Shown one piece after another: positions 1-7,240 of a DNA stretch of 64,000 nucleotides. The stretch lies in NCBI RefSeq assembly GCF_047238345.1, contig NZ_JBDFMQ010000001.1, positions 2,666,001 to 2,730,000 on the forward strand. The letters are read 5' to 3'. The notes beneath the pieces are model-generated. The model was not told the origin of the DNA. It searched no databases and saw only the letters and a list, made by a program, of their open reading frames with translations. This DNA comes from Shouchella sp047238345 (GTDB taxonomy: Bacteria; Bacillota; Bacilli; Bacillales; Bacillaceae_D). The position numbers were made by a program, and so were the translations under genes. How positions within the stretch are numbered: position 1 is the stretch's first letter; each line of letters starts with the position of its first letter.

Positions 1-615
1 TGTGACCGAGGACTGATAGGCGTTCGCAACAAGATTAAAATGGGTCAGCAATGCGCCTTTTGATCGACCAGTCGTTCCTCCTGTATATTGAATCACTGCT
101 ACATCTTCTTTTGGACGAACAACCGCACTTTTTTGTTGAATTGGTGTGCTTTTAAGTAAGCGATCGAAGCTTGCAGGCCTCTCAAAAGATGTCGTGTACA
201 CCCGCTTAACTTGACTATCCCCTTTTATTTCAGCAAAGACAGGTTGCAAGGATTCATGCAAGATCATGGCACATACCTTTGCATCCTGTAAAATATAGAG
301 CAGTTCGTTCGGTCGATACATTGGATTAATTTGAACGACACTTGCACCAAGGTACATAATAGCAAAGTAACTAATGGGGTATGCTGGCATATTCGGTAAC
401 ATTAACGCCACCCGATCCCCTTGCTTTACACCGTCTTCAGCTAATCCATTTGCGACGCATAAAACTTGTTGATAAAGTTCATCATAGCGATAAGTCCGTC
501 CATAAAATGTGAGGGCTATGTTCTGGGAATACGCTTGAACAGCTGTTTCAAACAGAGTGGAAAGAGAAATGTCTGGAATCGCAACATCCTCATATCGGAA
601 GTCGTTTTTATCCAC
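1..615 (-). CDS. Long-chain fatty-acid--CoA ligase, N-terminal part (runs off the window)
   Basis: Acyl-CoA synthetase of the ANL adenylating family, which activates a carboxylic acid to acyl-AMP and then acyl-CoA. Only the first 205 codons are present; the rest lies beyond position 1. The reading frame contains the AMP-binding P-loop-like motif YTGGTTGRSKGA near residue 185 and the typical N-terminal region with LTFYGRTYRYDEL and GDRVALMLPN. The start is taken as GTG at 615 because AAAGGA lies 9 bases upstream; an in-frame ATG at 636 lacks a ribosome-binding site. It begins 38 bases after the thiolase gene on the same strand, so the two form an operon, consistent with acyl-CoA activation and thiolysis or condensation. 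Chain-length preference cannot be judged from this fragment. Confidence 0.9.
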   Translation of the reverse strand, partial: MDKNDFRYEDVAIPDISLSTLFETAVQAYSQNIALTFYGRTYRYDELYQQVLCVANGLAEDGVKQGDRVALMLPNMPAYPISYFAIMYLGASVVQINPMYRPNELLYILQDAKVCAMILHESLQPVFAEIKGDSQVKRVYTTSFERPASFDRLLKSTPIQQKSAVVRPKEDVAVIQYTGGTTGRSKGALLTHFNLVANAYQSSVT

Positions 616-653
616 ACCATCACATCCTTTCTTCATTTTGAAAACGTCTTTGT

Positions 654-1817
654 CTACACAGACTCTAATAAAATTGCAATGCCTTGCCCTCCCCCAACGC
701 AAGCGCTTACAATTCCGTTTTTAGCTCCCCTTCTTTGCATCTCATAGCAAAGTTTTGTGATAAGCATGGTTCCAGTTGCCGCAATCGGATGACCATGCGC
801 AATTGCCCCTCCATTGACATTTAATTTATCCATATCAATGTTTAACTCGTTTTTACATGCAAGTACTTGAGCTGCAAAAGCTTCATTTATTTCGACTAAG
901 TCAATGTCTGCTATTGACAAATTCGTCTTTTTAAGTAATTTTTGAATGGCTGGAACAGGACCCATTCCCATCATACTTGGATGAACACCTGCTACGACCC
1001 AATTGACGATTTTTGCTAATGGCTTTAAGCTTCTTTGCTTAGCTTGCGTTGCTGACATCACAACTAATGCAGCAGCTCCATCGTTCACACCAGAAGCATT
1101 TCCTGCTGTTACCGTTCCATTTTGCTTAAACACTGGGTTTAATTGACTTAAACGTTCAATGTTTGAGTCTGGTCGTGGATGCTCATCTTCTTTGAATACA
1201 GTCATCCCTGTTTTAGAAGGAACTTGTAATGAAATGATTTGTTCTTCAAACAAACCGGTTTCCATTGCATGAGCCATCCGCATCTGACTTTGAAGCGCAT
1301 ATTGATCTTGCTCTTGCCTAGAAAGCTTGTAAAATTCTGCTATATTTTCTGCCGTCAGCCCCATTGGAGGATCGCCAATTGAATCAGGTGATAATCTTCG
1401 TTTAATAAACAAAGGTGGAACACGATCAAACGGTTTTTGTTGGGGGGCCATTAAATAAGGAGAACGTGTCATACTCTCGGTGCCACCAGCAACGTAAATC
1501 TGCTGTTCATTTAACAGGACACGATCACAAGCAAGGGCGACACTATTAATGCCTGATCCACACTGACGATCCACTGTTAAGCCGGCAACCTCAACAGGTA
1601 AACCAGCTTGCAGTAAGCTTACTCTCGCCATATTTCCCCCACCTGCTAAACAATTTCCAAACACTACATCTTCCACTTCATTTCCATCCACTTCAGCACG
1701 CTTTAACGCCTCCTTCAAAACAATGGCGCCAAACTCATGGGGCTCCATTTTTGCAAGACTTCCTCCAAAACGTGCGATAGGTGTGCGTACGGCTGACACG
1801 ATAACAGCTTCAACCAT
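654..1817 (-). CDS. Acetyl-CoA acetyltransferase / thiolase
   Basis: Thiolase of 387 residues, the usual length for the family. It condenses two acetyl-CoA or cleaves beta-ketoacyl-CoA. The nucleophilic cysteine is C86 in DRQCGSG. The C-terminal catalytic signature includes NVNGGAIAHGHPIAATG with the catalytic His, and a second Cys in SACVGGGQG. ATG 1817 is chosen because AAGGAG lies 7 bases before it; the longer frame begins inside that ribosome-binding site. It is the first gene of an operon with the acyl-CoA ligase and is preceded by a sigma-54-type promoter. Whether it acts in degradation or in synthesis (acetoacetyl-CoA) is not decided by sequence alone. Confidence 0.95.
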   Translation of the reverse strand: MVEAVIVSAVRTPIARFGGSLAKMEPHEFGAIVLKEALKRAEVDGNEVEDVVFGNCLAGGGNMARVSLLQAGLPVEVAGLTVDRQCGSGINSVALACDRVLLNEQQIYVAGGTESMTRSPYLMAPQQKPFDRVPPLFIKRRLSPDSIGDPPMGLTAENIAEFYKLSRQEQDQYALQSQMRMAHAMETGLFEEQIISLQVPSKTGMTVFKEDEHPRPDSNIERLSQLNPVFKQNGTVTAGNASGVNDGAAALVVMSATQAKQRSLKPLAKIVNWVVAGVHPSMMGMGPVPAIQKLLKKTNLSIADIDLVEINEAFAAQVLACKNELNIDMDKLNVNGGAIAHGHPIAATGTMLITKLCYEMQRRGAKNGIVSACVGGGQGIAILLESV

Positions 1818-1853
1818 TTCATCTCTCCTTCTGGTCACATCTTACAAGAACAC

Positions 1854-1871
1854 ATGCAAAACCTATGCCAA
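1854..1871 (-). promoter_or_regulatory. Sigma-54 (SigL) -24/-12 promoter for the thiolase operon
   Basis: On the minus strand the site reads TTGGCATAGGTTTTGCAT. It matches the sigma-54 consensus TTGGCAC-N5-TTGCWT at every position but one, with the invariant GG and GC doublets exactly 10 bases apart. It lies about 37 bases before the thiolase ATG, which would give a leader of roughly 27 bases. Sigma-54 promoters need an enhancer-binding ATPase; none is in the window, but the roughly 110 bases upstream hold an inverted repeat suited to one. Confidence 0.75.
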
Positions 1872-1927
1872 GAAGAAAAAGCCCGTACGTACAGAAAACA
1901 TCAAGAATCATTTTTTAACAACTGCTT

Positions 1928-1973
1928 GAAATGATGCGAAAATGACTTAGTTGATTCGTTTTTAAATCATTTC
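1928..1973. promoter_or_regulatory. Candidate enhancer (UAS) inverted repeat upstream of the sigma-54 promoter
   Basis: Arms GAAATGAT (1928-1935) and ATCATTTC (1966-1973) are exact inverse complements. The site lies 57-120 bases upstream of the -24 element, the usual place for an enhancer-binding protein. Function is inference. Confidence 0.3.
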
Positions 1974-1982
1974 TTTCTAAAC

Positions 1983-2016
1983 AAAAAAATCCCCACTGTA
2001 CATAAGCACAGTGAGG
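1983..2016 (-). terminator. Rho-independent terminator of ccpA
   Basis: A 9-bp stem (CCTCACTGT paired with ACAGTGGGG, one G-U) with an 8-base loop is followed by A and seven T on the minus strand, 20 bases after the ccpA stop. Confidence 0.85.
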
Positions 2017-2035
2017 GAATGTTTCAAAAAGCCAT

Positions 2036-3034
2036 TTATTTCGTTGAATCTCTGCTTTCAATTCGGTGAGGCAACGTAACAGTGGACTCAGATACTTCTT
2101 CTTTATTCATTAATTTCGTTAAGAGGCGCATTGACACAGCACCGATGTCATAAAGCGGCTGAACAACTGTTGAAAGAGTTGGTCGAACCATTGTCGCAAG
2201 TCTCGTATTGTCAAAGCCAACGACCTCGTAATCACCAGGTACGTTTAAGCCTTTATCTTGAATCCCATGAATGACGCCAAGAGCCATTTCGTCATTAGAT
2301 GCAAAAATAGCCGTCGGCTTTTTGCTTACTTCTACAAATGAATCCATTGCTTCAATCCCAGAATCATACGAATAGTCCCCAATGACAATTAAATCTTCAT
2401 CAAATTCGATATTATTCTTTTCGAGCGCATTTCGATACCCTGCAAATTTTTGATAGCCATTTATCGGATCTTCTAAAGACCCACTCAGCATGCCAATACG
2501 CTCATGCCCCTTATCAATTAAATACTGAATAACATCTTCAGCTGCTTTTGTATAATCAATATTGACAGAAGGGAACGATTTCTCGCTATCTAATGTGGCA
2601 GCTAACACAATAGGGACAGGAGAACGTTTAAATTGCTCCGCATGCTCGTCTGTAATCTCGCCACCCATAAAGACAATTCCATCAACTTGCTTCTCTAAAA
2701 GCGTATTAATCAAGTGAATCTCTTTATCTTTATTTTGGTCAGAGTTACATAAGATGATGTTATATTTGTACATTGTTGCAATATCTTCAATCCCTCGAGC
2801 AAGCTCTGAGAAAAAGATACTTGATATATCTGGAATAATCACACCGACCGTTGTTGTTCGTTTGCTAGCTAGCCCTCTTGCCACAGCATTTGGACGATAG
2901 CCTAAACGTTCAATGGCTTCTAATACTTTTTTTCGTGTTGTTGGTTTTACGTTCGGATTCCCGTTCACAACTCTTGATACAGTTGCCATTGAAACCCCTG
3001 CTTCTCTTGCTACATCATAAATTGTTGTATTCAT
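2036..3034 (-). CDS. ccpA: Catabolite control protein A (LacI family)
   Basis: Global carbon-catabolite regulator of Bacillota; with HPr-Ser46-P it binds cre sites. The protein has 332 residues, normal for CcpA. The N-terminal LacI helix-turn-helix is visible (VSMATVSRVVN, residues 14-24), then the hinge helix RPNAVARGLA, then a periplasmic-binding-protein-like effector domain ending in LPHRIESRDSTK. It sits directly downstream of aroA on the same strand, the arrangement known in B. subtilis, which supports CcpA rather than another LacI member. ATG 3034 has AGGA at a suitable distance. A separate terminator after aroA and a candidate promoter in the gap suggest it is transcribed on its own. 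Confidence 0.95.
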   Translation of the reverse strand: MNTTIYDVAREAGVSMATVSRVVNGNPNVKPTTRKKVLEAIERLGYRPNAVARGLASKRTTTVGVIIPDISSIFFSELARGIEDIATMYKYNIILCNSDQNKDKEIHLINTLLEKQVDGIVFMGGEITDEHAEQFKRSPVPIVLAATLDSEKSFPSVNIDYTKAAEDVIQYLIDKGHERIGMLSGSLEDPINGYQKFAGYRNALEKNNIEFDEDLIVIGDYSYDSGIEAMDSFVEVSKKPTAIFASNDEMALGVIHGIQDKGLNVPGDYEVVGFDNTRLATMVRPTLSTVVQPLYDIGAVSMRLLTKLMNKEEVSESTVTLPHRIESRDSTK

Positions 3035-3136
3035 ATGTTATTCCTGCTAGCGTTCAGCAGTTATCCTCCTTTTCGCTCTCATAAAAATGTGTATTATTAA
3101 GTTCATTAACTCTGTTTTTCAAGCTTATTTCTTATA

Positions 3137-3165
3137 AGGATACGATAAACAAAGATTTAGTGCAA
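3137..3165 (-). promoter_or_regulatory. Candidate sigma-A promoter of ccpA
   Basis: On the minus strand TTGCAC (-35) and TATCCT (-10) are separated by 17 bases, about 105 bases upstream of the ccpA start. The rest of the gap between aroA and ccpA is AT-rich and shows no gene. Confidence 0.45.
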
Positions 3166-3293
3166 TAAATAAGCACGTGTTCACAAAAATTTTCATAAAT
3201 GAAAAACAGTTTTCTTTTTTATGGAAAACAGATTTATCAATACCATTATTAATGTGCCCGCTTTCACGTAAATTTAAACACGAAAAACGTAGA

Positions 3294-3330
3294 ACAAAAA
3301 ACACTCCCATTCACATGAATGGAAGTGTCT
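3294..3330 (-). terminator. Terminator of aroA
   Basis: The minus strand forms a long stem from ACACTTCCATTC with GAATGGGAGTGT, followed by six T. It lies just after the aroA stop. Confidence 0.85.
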
Positions 3331-3339
3331 ATTGAATGT

Positions 3340-4431
3340 TTAGGCTTGATTTACTGCTTGTTTAATTAAACCAGACGATTCAAGATCATTCATAAATGAA
3401 TGGAATTCGTCAAAATTCATTTGCTGTGCAGAATCAGATAGCGCCACTGCAGGGTCTGGATGAACTTCTGCCATCACTGCATCTGCACCAATAGCCAGTG
3501 CTGCTTTTGCAGTTGGAAGGAGTAAGTCTTTTCTTCCTGTAGAGTGGGTAACATCAACCATAACAGGTAAATGTGTTTCTTGTTTTAAAATTGGTACTGC
3601 CGAAATATCGAGTGTATTTCGAGTCGCTTTTTCGTACGTTCGAATACCTCTTTCACAAAGCATGATTTGGTCGTTCCCTTTTGAGACAACATATTCAGCA
3701 GCATGAATAAATTCTTCAATGGTAGCCGATAAACCACGTTTCAGTAAAACTGGTTTTTTCACAGATCCAGCAGTTTTTAATAATTCGAAGTTCTGCATAT
3801 TACGTGCACCAATCTGAATGACATCTACGTAATCAAGTGCTACTTCAATATCTTTAGGAGTCACAATCTCACTAACTACAGCCATATCAAGTTCATCTGC
3901 TACACGCTTTAAGATTTTTAATCCGTCTAGACCAAGACCTTGGAAATCATAAGGAGACGTTCTTGGTTTAAATGCCCCACCTCGAAGGAGACGCTGACCA
4001 CGCTTCTTCATTTCTTTTGCAACAGCTAATACTTGTTCGTAGCTTTCAACTGCACAAGGACCAAACACGAAACGCTGTTTCCCATCACCAATCGTCTCCC
4101 CTTTTACAGCGACGGTCGTATTATCCGGATGCCTCTTTCTAGATACAAGAAGCGCTTTGCTATTGTCTTCTTCTTGAAGTTCTAGACTAGCTTTAAAAAT
4201 TTGTTTAAATAAGTGCTGAAGGGTTGTCGTTTCAAATGGCCCACTATTATGTTCAGCAATGTGGTCGAGCATTTTTCGCTCTCGGACAGGGTCAAAACGC
4301 GCAATCCCTTGCTGTCTTTTCACTTCTCCAATTTCTTTTACTAACTGAGCTCGCTTGTTAATTTGTTCTAACAAGTCCAAGTTTACTCTGTCTAATTGAT
4401 CTCTTAAGTCATCTAACTGTTCGTGACTCAT
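3340..4431 (-). CDS. aroA: Bifunctional chorismate mutase / DAHP synthase
   Basis: First enzyme of the shikimate pathway (PEP plus erythrose-4-phosphate to DAHP) fused to an AroQ-type chorismate mutase, the AroA(G) form of Bacillus. Residues 1-85 are the all-helical mutase domain (LRDQLDRVNLDLLEQINKRA region). Residues about 110-345 are a type-Ibeta DAHP synthase with GPCAVES at 124-130 and KPRTSPY at 155-161. Length 363 matches the family. In B. subtilis the mutase domain serves as the prephenate/chorismate sensor for feedback control; that is family knowledge. ccpA follows downstream, and the ytxGH pair lies upstream with a terminator between. Confidence 0.96.
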   Translation of the reverse strand: MSHEQLDDLRDQLDRVNLDLLEQINKRAQLVKEIGEVKRQQGIARFDPVRERKMLDHIAEHNSGPFETTTLQHLFKQIFKASLELQEEDNSKALLVSRKRHPDNTTVAVKGETIGDGKQRFVFGPCAVESYEQVLAVAKEMKKRGQRLLRGGAFKPRTSPYDFQGLGLDGLKILKRVADELDMAVVSEIVTPKDIEVALDYVDVIQIGARNMQNFELLKTAGSVKKPVLLKRGLSATIEEFIHAAEYVVSKGNDQIMLCERGIRTYEKATRNTLDISAVPILKQETHLPVMVDVTHSTGRKDLLLPTAKAALAIGADAVMAEVHPDPAVALSDSAQQMNFDEFHSFMNDLESSGLIKQAVNQA

Positions 4432-4619
4432 TTCTCTCCACCTCTCCCATACATCTTTAATTTATTCTGTCTATTATAACGAAGAGATCAAAAAAAGTCA
4501 CGGTTTTTTTCTTTATTACTTAAACGCTTTTGTGCACTAAAGTAAACATACTGTGTTTAATAATTGATTAAGACCGCTCATCTTCGCTTCTCAAACATCG
4601 AGTTCCTTATCCTCATCAT

Positions 4620-4660
4620 AAAAAATAAGAGCCTTTCCATTAATTTAATGAAAAGACTCT
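4620..4660 (-). terminator. Terminator of ytxGH
   Basis: Minus-strand stem GAGTCTTTTCATT with AATGGAAAGGCTC (two G-U pairs), loop AAATT, then TTATTTTTT. Confidence 0.75.
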
Positions 4661-4671
4661 ATTCGATCACA

Positions 4672-5115
4672 TTATTTCTTAGCTGATGATTTTGCTTTTT
4701 TCTCAGCGTCTTTTACTTCGCTTTTTACAGTTTCAGAAATATTTTTCCCTGCTTCTTCAGCATCTTCTTTTAAATCTTTTGCTAAGCTTTTCGCTTCTTC
4801 CATTTGATTCTCAGCTTCGTCTTTTGCAGAAGAACTTAGATCCTTCACTTTATCAACCACTTGTTGAGATTGATCAGAAACCGTCTTTGCTATGTTTGTA
4901 GACTTTTCTTTTGCAAGGTCTGCCCACTCGTTTCCTTTTTCATAAACGTCGTTTGTTAGTTGAGCCGTTTTTTCTTTTGCATTATAAGCTTGCTCACTAA
5001 TATCGCTACGTAATTCTTTACCTGATTTTGGTGCTAGAAAAAGAGCTGTAGTCGCTCCAACGATTCCACCTACTAGTGTACCAATTAAAAAATCTTTCGT
5101 ATTCATATCTCCCAT
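4672..5115 (-). CDS. ytxH: YtxH-like general stress protein
   Basis: Protein of 147 residues with a glycine-rich membrane segment near the N-terminus (FLIGTLVGGIVGATTALFLA, residues 9-28), the APKSGKELR motif typical of the YtxH family, then a long charged Lys/Glu/Ala-rich coiled-coil tail. The family is linked to the general stress response in B. subtilis; the biochemical role is unknown. ATG 5115 is preceded by AAGGAGGAG, which lies inside the last codons of ytxG, so the two are translationally coupled. B. subtilis has a third gene, ytxJ, after ytxH; here aroA follows instead. Confidence 0.85.
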   Translation of the reverse strand: MGDMNTKDFLIGTLVGGIVGATTALFLAPKSGKELRSDISEQAYNAKEKTAQLTNDVYEKGNEWADLAKEKSTNIAKTVSDQSQQVVDKVKDLSSSAKDEAENQMEEAKSLAKDLKEDAEEAGKNISETVKSEVKDAEKKAKSSAKK

Positions 5116-5116
5116 G

Positions 5117-5563
5117 TTAAAACTCCTCCTTGGATTGATTTTGATCTAATTGTTGTTTTCGTTGCTTAAACTTTGTATAGAAATCTAAAACAGCTTGGCC
5201 CCATTGAACGGCTTGCGAAACTGTTTCAGCATTTCGACTGGTTTCGGCATTAACTTTCGTCGTTACTTGTCTCACCGATTGATTAATGGTTTTTAATGAT
5301 TCTCCCAAGTCTTTCGATGAATCAAATAACACCTGTAGTGAATCTGATTTTCGCTGAACATCGTCAGCTAAAGCATTTGTTTTTTGAAGCAAAGCTTCGG
5401 ATTCAGCTGTAATGCCTTTCATCTGACCTTCCAACGATTTAATCGTTGCAGATGTTTGTTCTAATGTCTTTGTTGTTGATTTTAGTGTTTTTATTACGTA
5501 AATAACAAAAAGTGCAATCGCTACAGCTATAATAAAGACACTTATGTATAACAAAGCTTCCAC
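5117..5563 (-). CDS. ytxG: YtxG-like DUF948 stress protein
   Basis: Protein of 148 residues with one N-terminal transmembrane helix (residues 3-25, LLYISVFIIAVAIALFVIYV), then a Thr/Ser/Gln-rich coiled coil, the DUF948 layout. It probably anchors a cytoplasmic or surface coiled coil; no enzymatic motif is seen. It is the first gene of the ytxGH pair. GAGGAGGGGG precedes the ATG, and a sigma-B-like promoter lies only about 25 bases upstream, fitting the known stress control of ytxGHJ in B. subtilis. Confidence 0.85.
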   Translation of the reverse strand: MEALLYISVFIIAVAIALFVIYVIKTLKSTTKTLEQTSATIKSLEGQMKGITAESEALLQKTNALADDVQRKSDSLQVLFDSSKDLGESLKTINQSVRQVTTKVNAETSRNAETVSQAVQWGQAVLDFYTKFKQRKQQLDQNQSKEEF

Positions 5564-5587
5564 TAAGCATACCCCCTCCTCAATTCT

Positions 5588-5612
5588 TTACCCAATTCTA
5601 CAATCTTAAAAC
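5588..5612 (-). promoter_or_regulatory. Sigma-B-type promoter of ytxGH
   Basis: On the minus strand GTTTTA, 13 bases, GGGTAA. This fits the sigma-B consensus GTTTaa-N12-14-GGGtAt. The predicted transcription start is close to position 5580, giving a short leader that still contains the ribosome-binding site. B. subtilis ytxGHJ is a known general-stress operon. Confidence 0.6.
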
Positions 5613-5689
5613 AAAAGATTCAAATAGAGGGCTGCAAAAAACAAATTCGACATTTCCCATCGATCTCCTGCTAGCAATTGTTTATCTTA

Positions 5690-5732
5690 CAAAAAGAAAG
5701 AAGATAACTAGAACTGTTCTAGTTATCTTCTT
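5690..5732 (-). terminator. Terminator of murC
   Basis: Two 17-base arms (AAGAAGATAACTAGAAC and its complement) separated by one base form a very strong hairpin followed on the minus strand by TTTCTTTTTG. Confidence 0.8.
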
Positions 5733-5759
5733 ATACCCTTTTTTAGTAAGAACTATGCA

Positions 5760-7067
5760 TTAGCTGCTTTTTTTCTGACTTATTTCATAAGCTTTTTGAT
5801 ATTTTTGGATATCCCCAGCCCCCATAAACAATAATACTTCATGCTCATGGACCTGCAGTTGTTCAATTTTTGATTCATGCATTAAGTGGCTGCCGTCAAT
5901 TAATTGTTGTAGTTGCTCAATGGTTAGCGAGCCTTGATCTTCTCTTGCAGAACCGAAAATGTCACAGAGATAAACAGTATCAGCTTGACTTAGGGCATCA
6001 GCGAACTCTTGTAAGAATGCTTTTGTACGAGTAAATGTGTGTGGCTGAAAGATTGCCGTTACTTTACGGTCTTTGTATTTCTTTTTCGTTGCTTCAATGG
6101 TCGCCGCAATTTCAGTGGGATGATGTGCATAGTCATCAATTAAAATTTGCGAACCAAATACTTTTTCACTGAAGCGCCTCTTCACACCTGCAAATGTTTT
6201 TAAATGTTTCGCAACGTCTTCATACTGTAAGCCTTCATAATGACACAACGTAATGATGGCGAGTGCATTTTTCACGTTATGATCGCCATAACCTGGTATT
6301 AAAAACGTTCCGTATCGATCCCCACGGATGTACGCATCAAAAGATGTTCCTTCTGACGTGCTTTTAATGTCTCGCGCTTGGAAATCATTATCTTCACTTA
6401 AGCCATAATAAAGAATTGGTACATTGGCTTTAAGCTCCTGCAAATGCTGATCGTCCCCACACGCAATAATCGCTTTTTTGACTTGACGAGCCATTTCTTC
6501 AAATGCAGAAATGACATCGTCTACGCTTTTAAAATAATCTGGGTGGTCAAAATCAATGTTCGTCATAATGCAATAGTCAGGTGAATAGTTTAAGAAATGA
6601 CGACGGTATTCACACGCTTCAAATACAAAGTAGTTGGAATCAGTCGTACCTTTCCCTGTGCCGTCTCCAATTAAATAAGAAGTTGGCTTTATTGACCCGA
6701 TGACGTGAGCAAGTAAACCTGTTGTTGATGTTTTTCCATGGGATCCTGTAATTGCTACGCTTGTAAATTGCGAAATAAACGACCCTAAAAATTCTGGGTA
6801 CACATCTACTTTTAAGCCAAGTTCTCGTGCACGAACAATCTCTTCATGGTTTTCTCCATACGCAGCGGACATAATGACATGCTGCTGTTCTTTAATATTA
6901 TCCGCAGAAAAAGGAAGAAGCGGGATACCTTTTTTCTCAAGAGGTTTTTGAGTAAAAATGGCTTCAGTAATATCTGAGCCTTGAACGTCTTCTTTCATAT
7001 CATCTAATATTTGCGCTAACGCACTCATACCAGAGCCTTTAATTCCGGTAAAATGGTAGGTTGTCAC
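5760..7067 (-). CDS. murC: UDP-N-acetylmuramate--L-alanine ligase
   Basis: Cytoplasmic ATP-dependent ligase that adds the first amino acid, L-Ala, to UDP-MurNAc in peptidoglycan synthesis. N-terminal Rossmann-like domain YHFTGIKGSGMS (residues 4-15), ATP-binding P-loop TGSHGKTST at 107-115, and the central-domain motif NIDFDHPDYF. The length of 435 residues is right for MurC. The start is GTG 7067: GGAGG lies 8 bases upstream and the protein then begins VTTYHF like other MurC proteins; the longer frame adds 17 residues with no homology. It follows sftA on the same strand, as in B. subtilis. Confidence 0.95.
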   Translation of the reverse strand: MTTYHFTGIKGSGMSALAQILDDMKEDVQGSDITEAIFTQKPLEKKGIPLLPFSADNIKEQQHVIMSAAYGENHEEIVRARELGLKVDVYPEFLGSFISQFTSVAITGSHGKTSTTGLLAHVIGSIKPTSYLIGDGTGKGTTDSNYFVFEACEYRRHFLNYSPDYCIMTNIDFDHPDYFKSVDDVISAFEEMARQVKKAIIACGDDQHLQELKANVPILYYGLSEDNDFQARDIKSTSEGTSFDAYIRGDRYGTFLIPGYGDHNVKNALAIITLCHYEGLQYEDVAKHLKTFAGVKRRFSEKVFGSQILIDDYAHHPTEIAATIEATKKKYKDRKVTAIFQPHTFTRTKAFLQEFADALSQADTVYLCDIFGSAREDQGSLTIEQLQQLIDGSHLMHESKIEQLQVHEHEVLLFMGAGDIQKYQKAYEISQKKSS

Positions 7068-7240
7068 TGATAAAGCCTCCAATCTAAGCCCTAGGTTCGT
7101 TTCTAGGTGCCGATCCAATCGCTAAATTTCCGTTAATAATGTTTAGTATATGCGATAACCTATAAATGGTCCGGTCATTCACTATACAATCCATCACTTT
7201 CCATTACATATCATATATAAGTTTTGCCATTTTCTCAAGT

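Noticed and set aside
699..713. cre-like AAGCGCTT in the thiolase gene
   Set aside because: The outer positions do not fit the cre consensus and it is deep in the 3' coding end.
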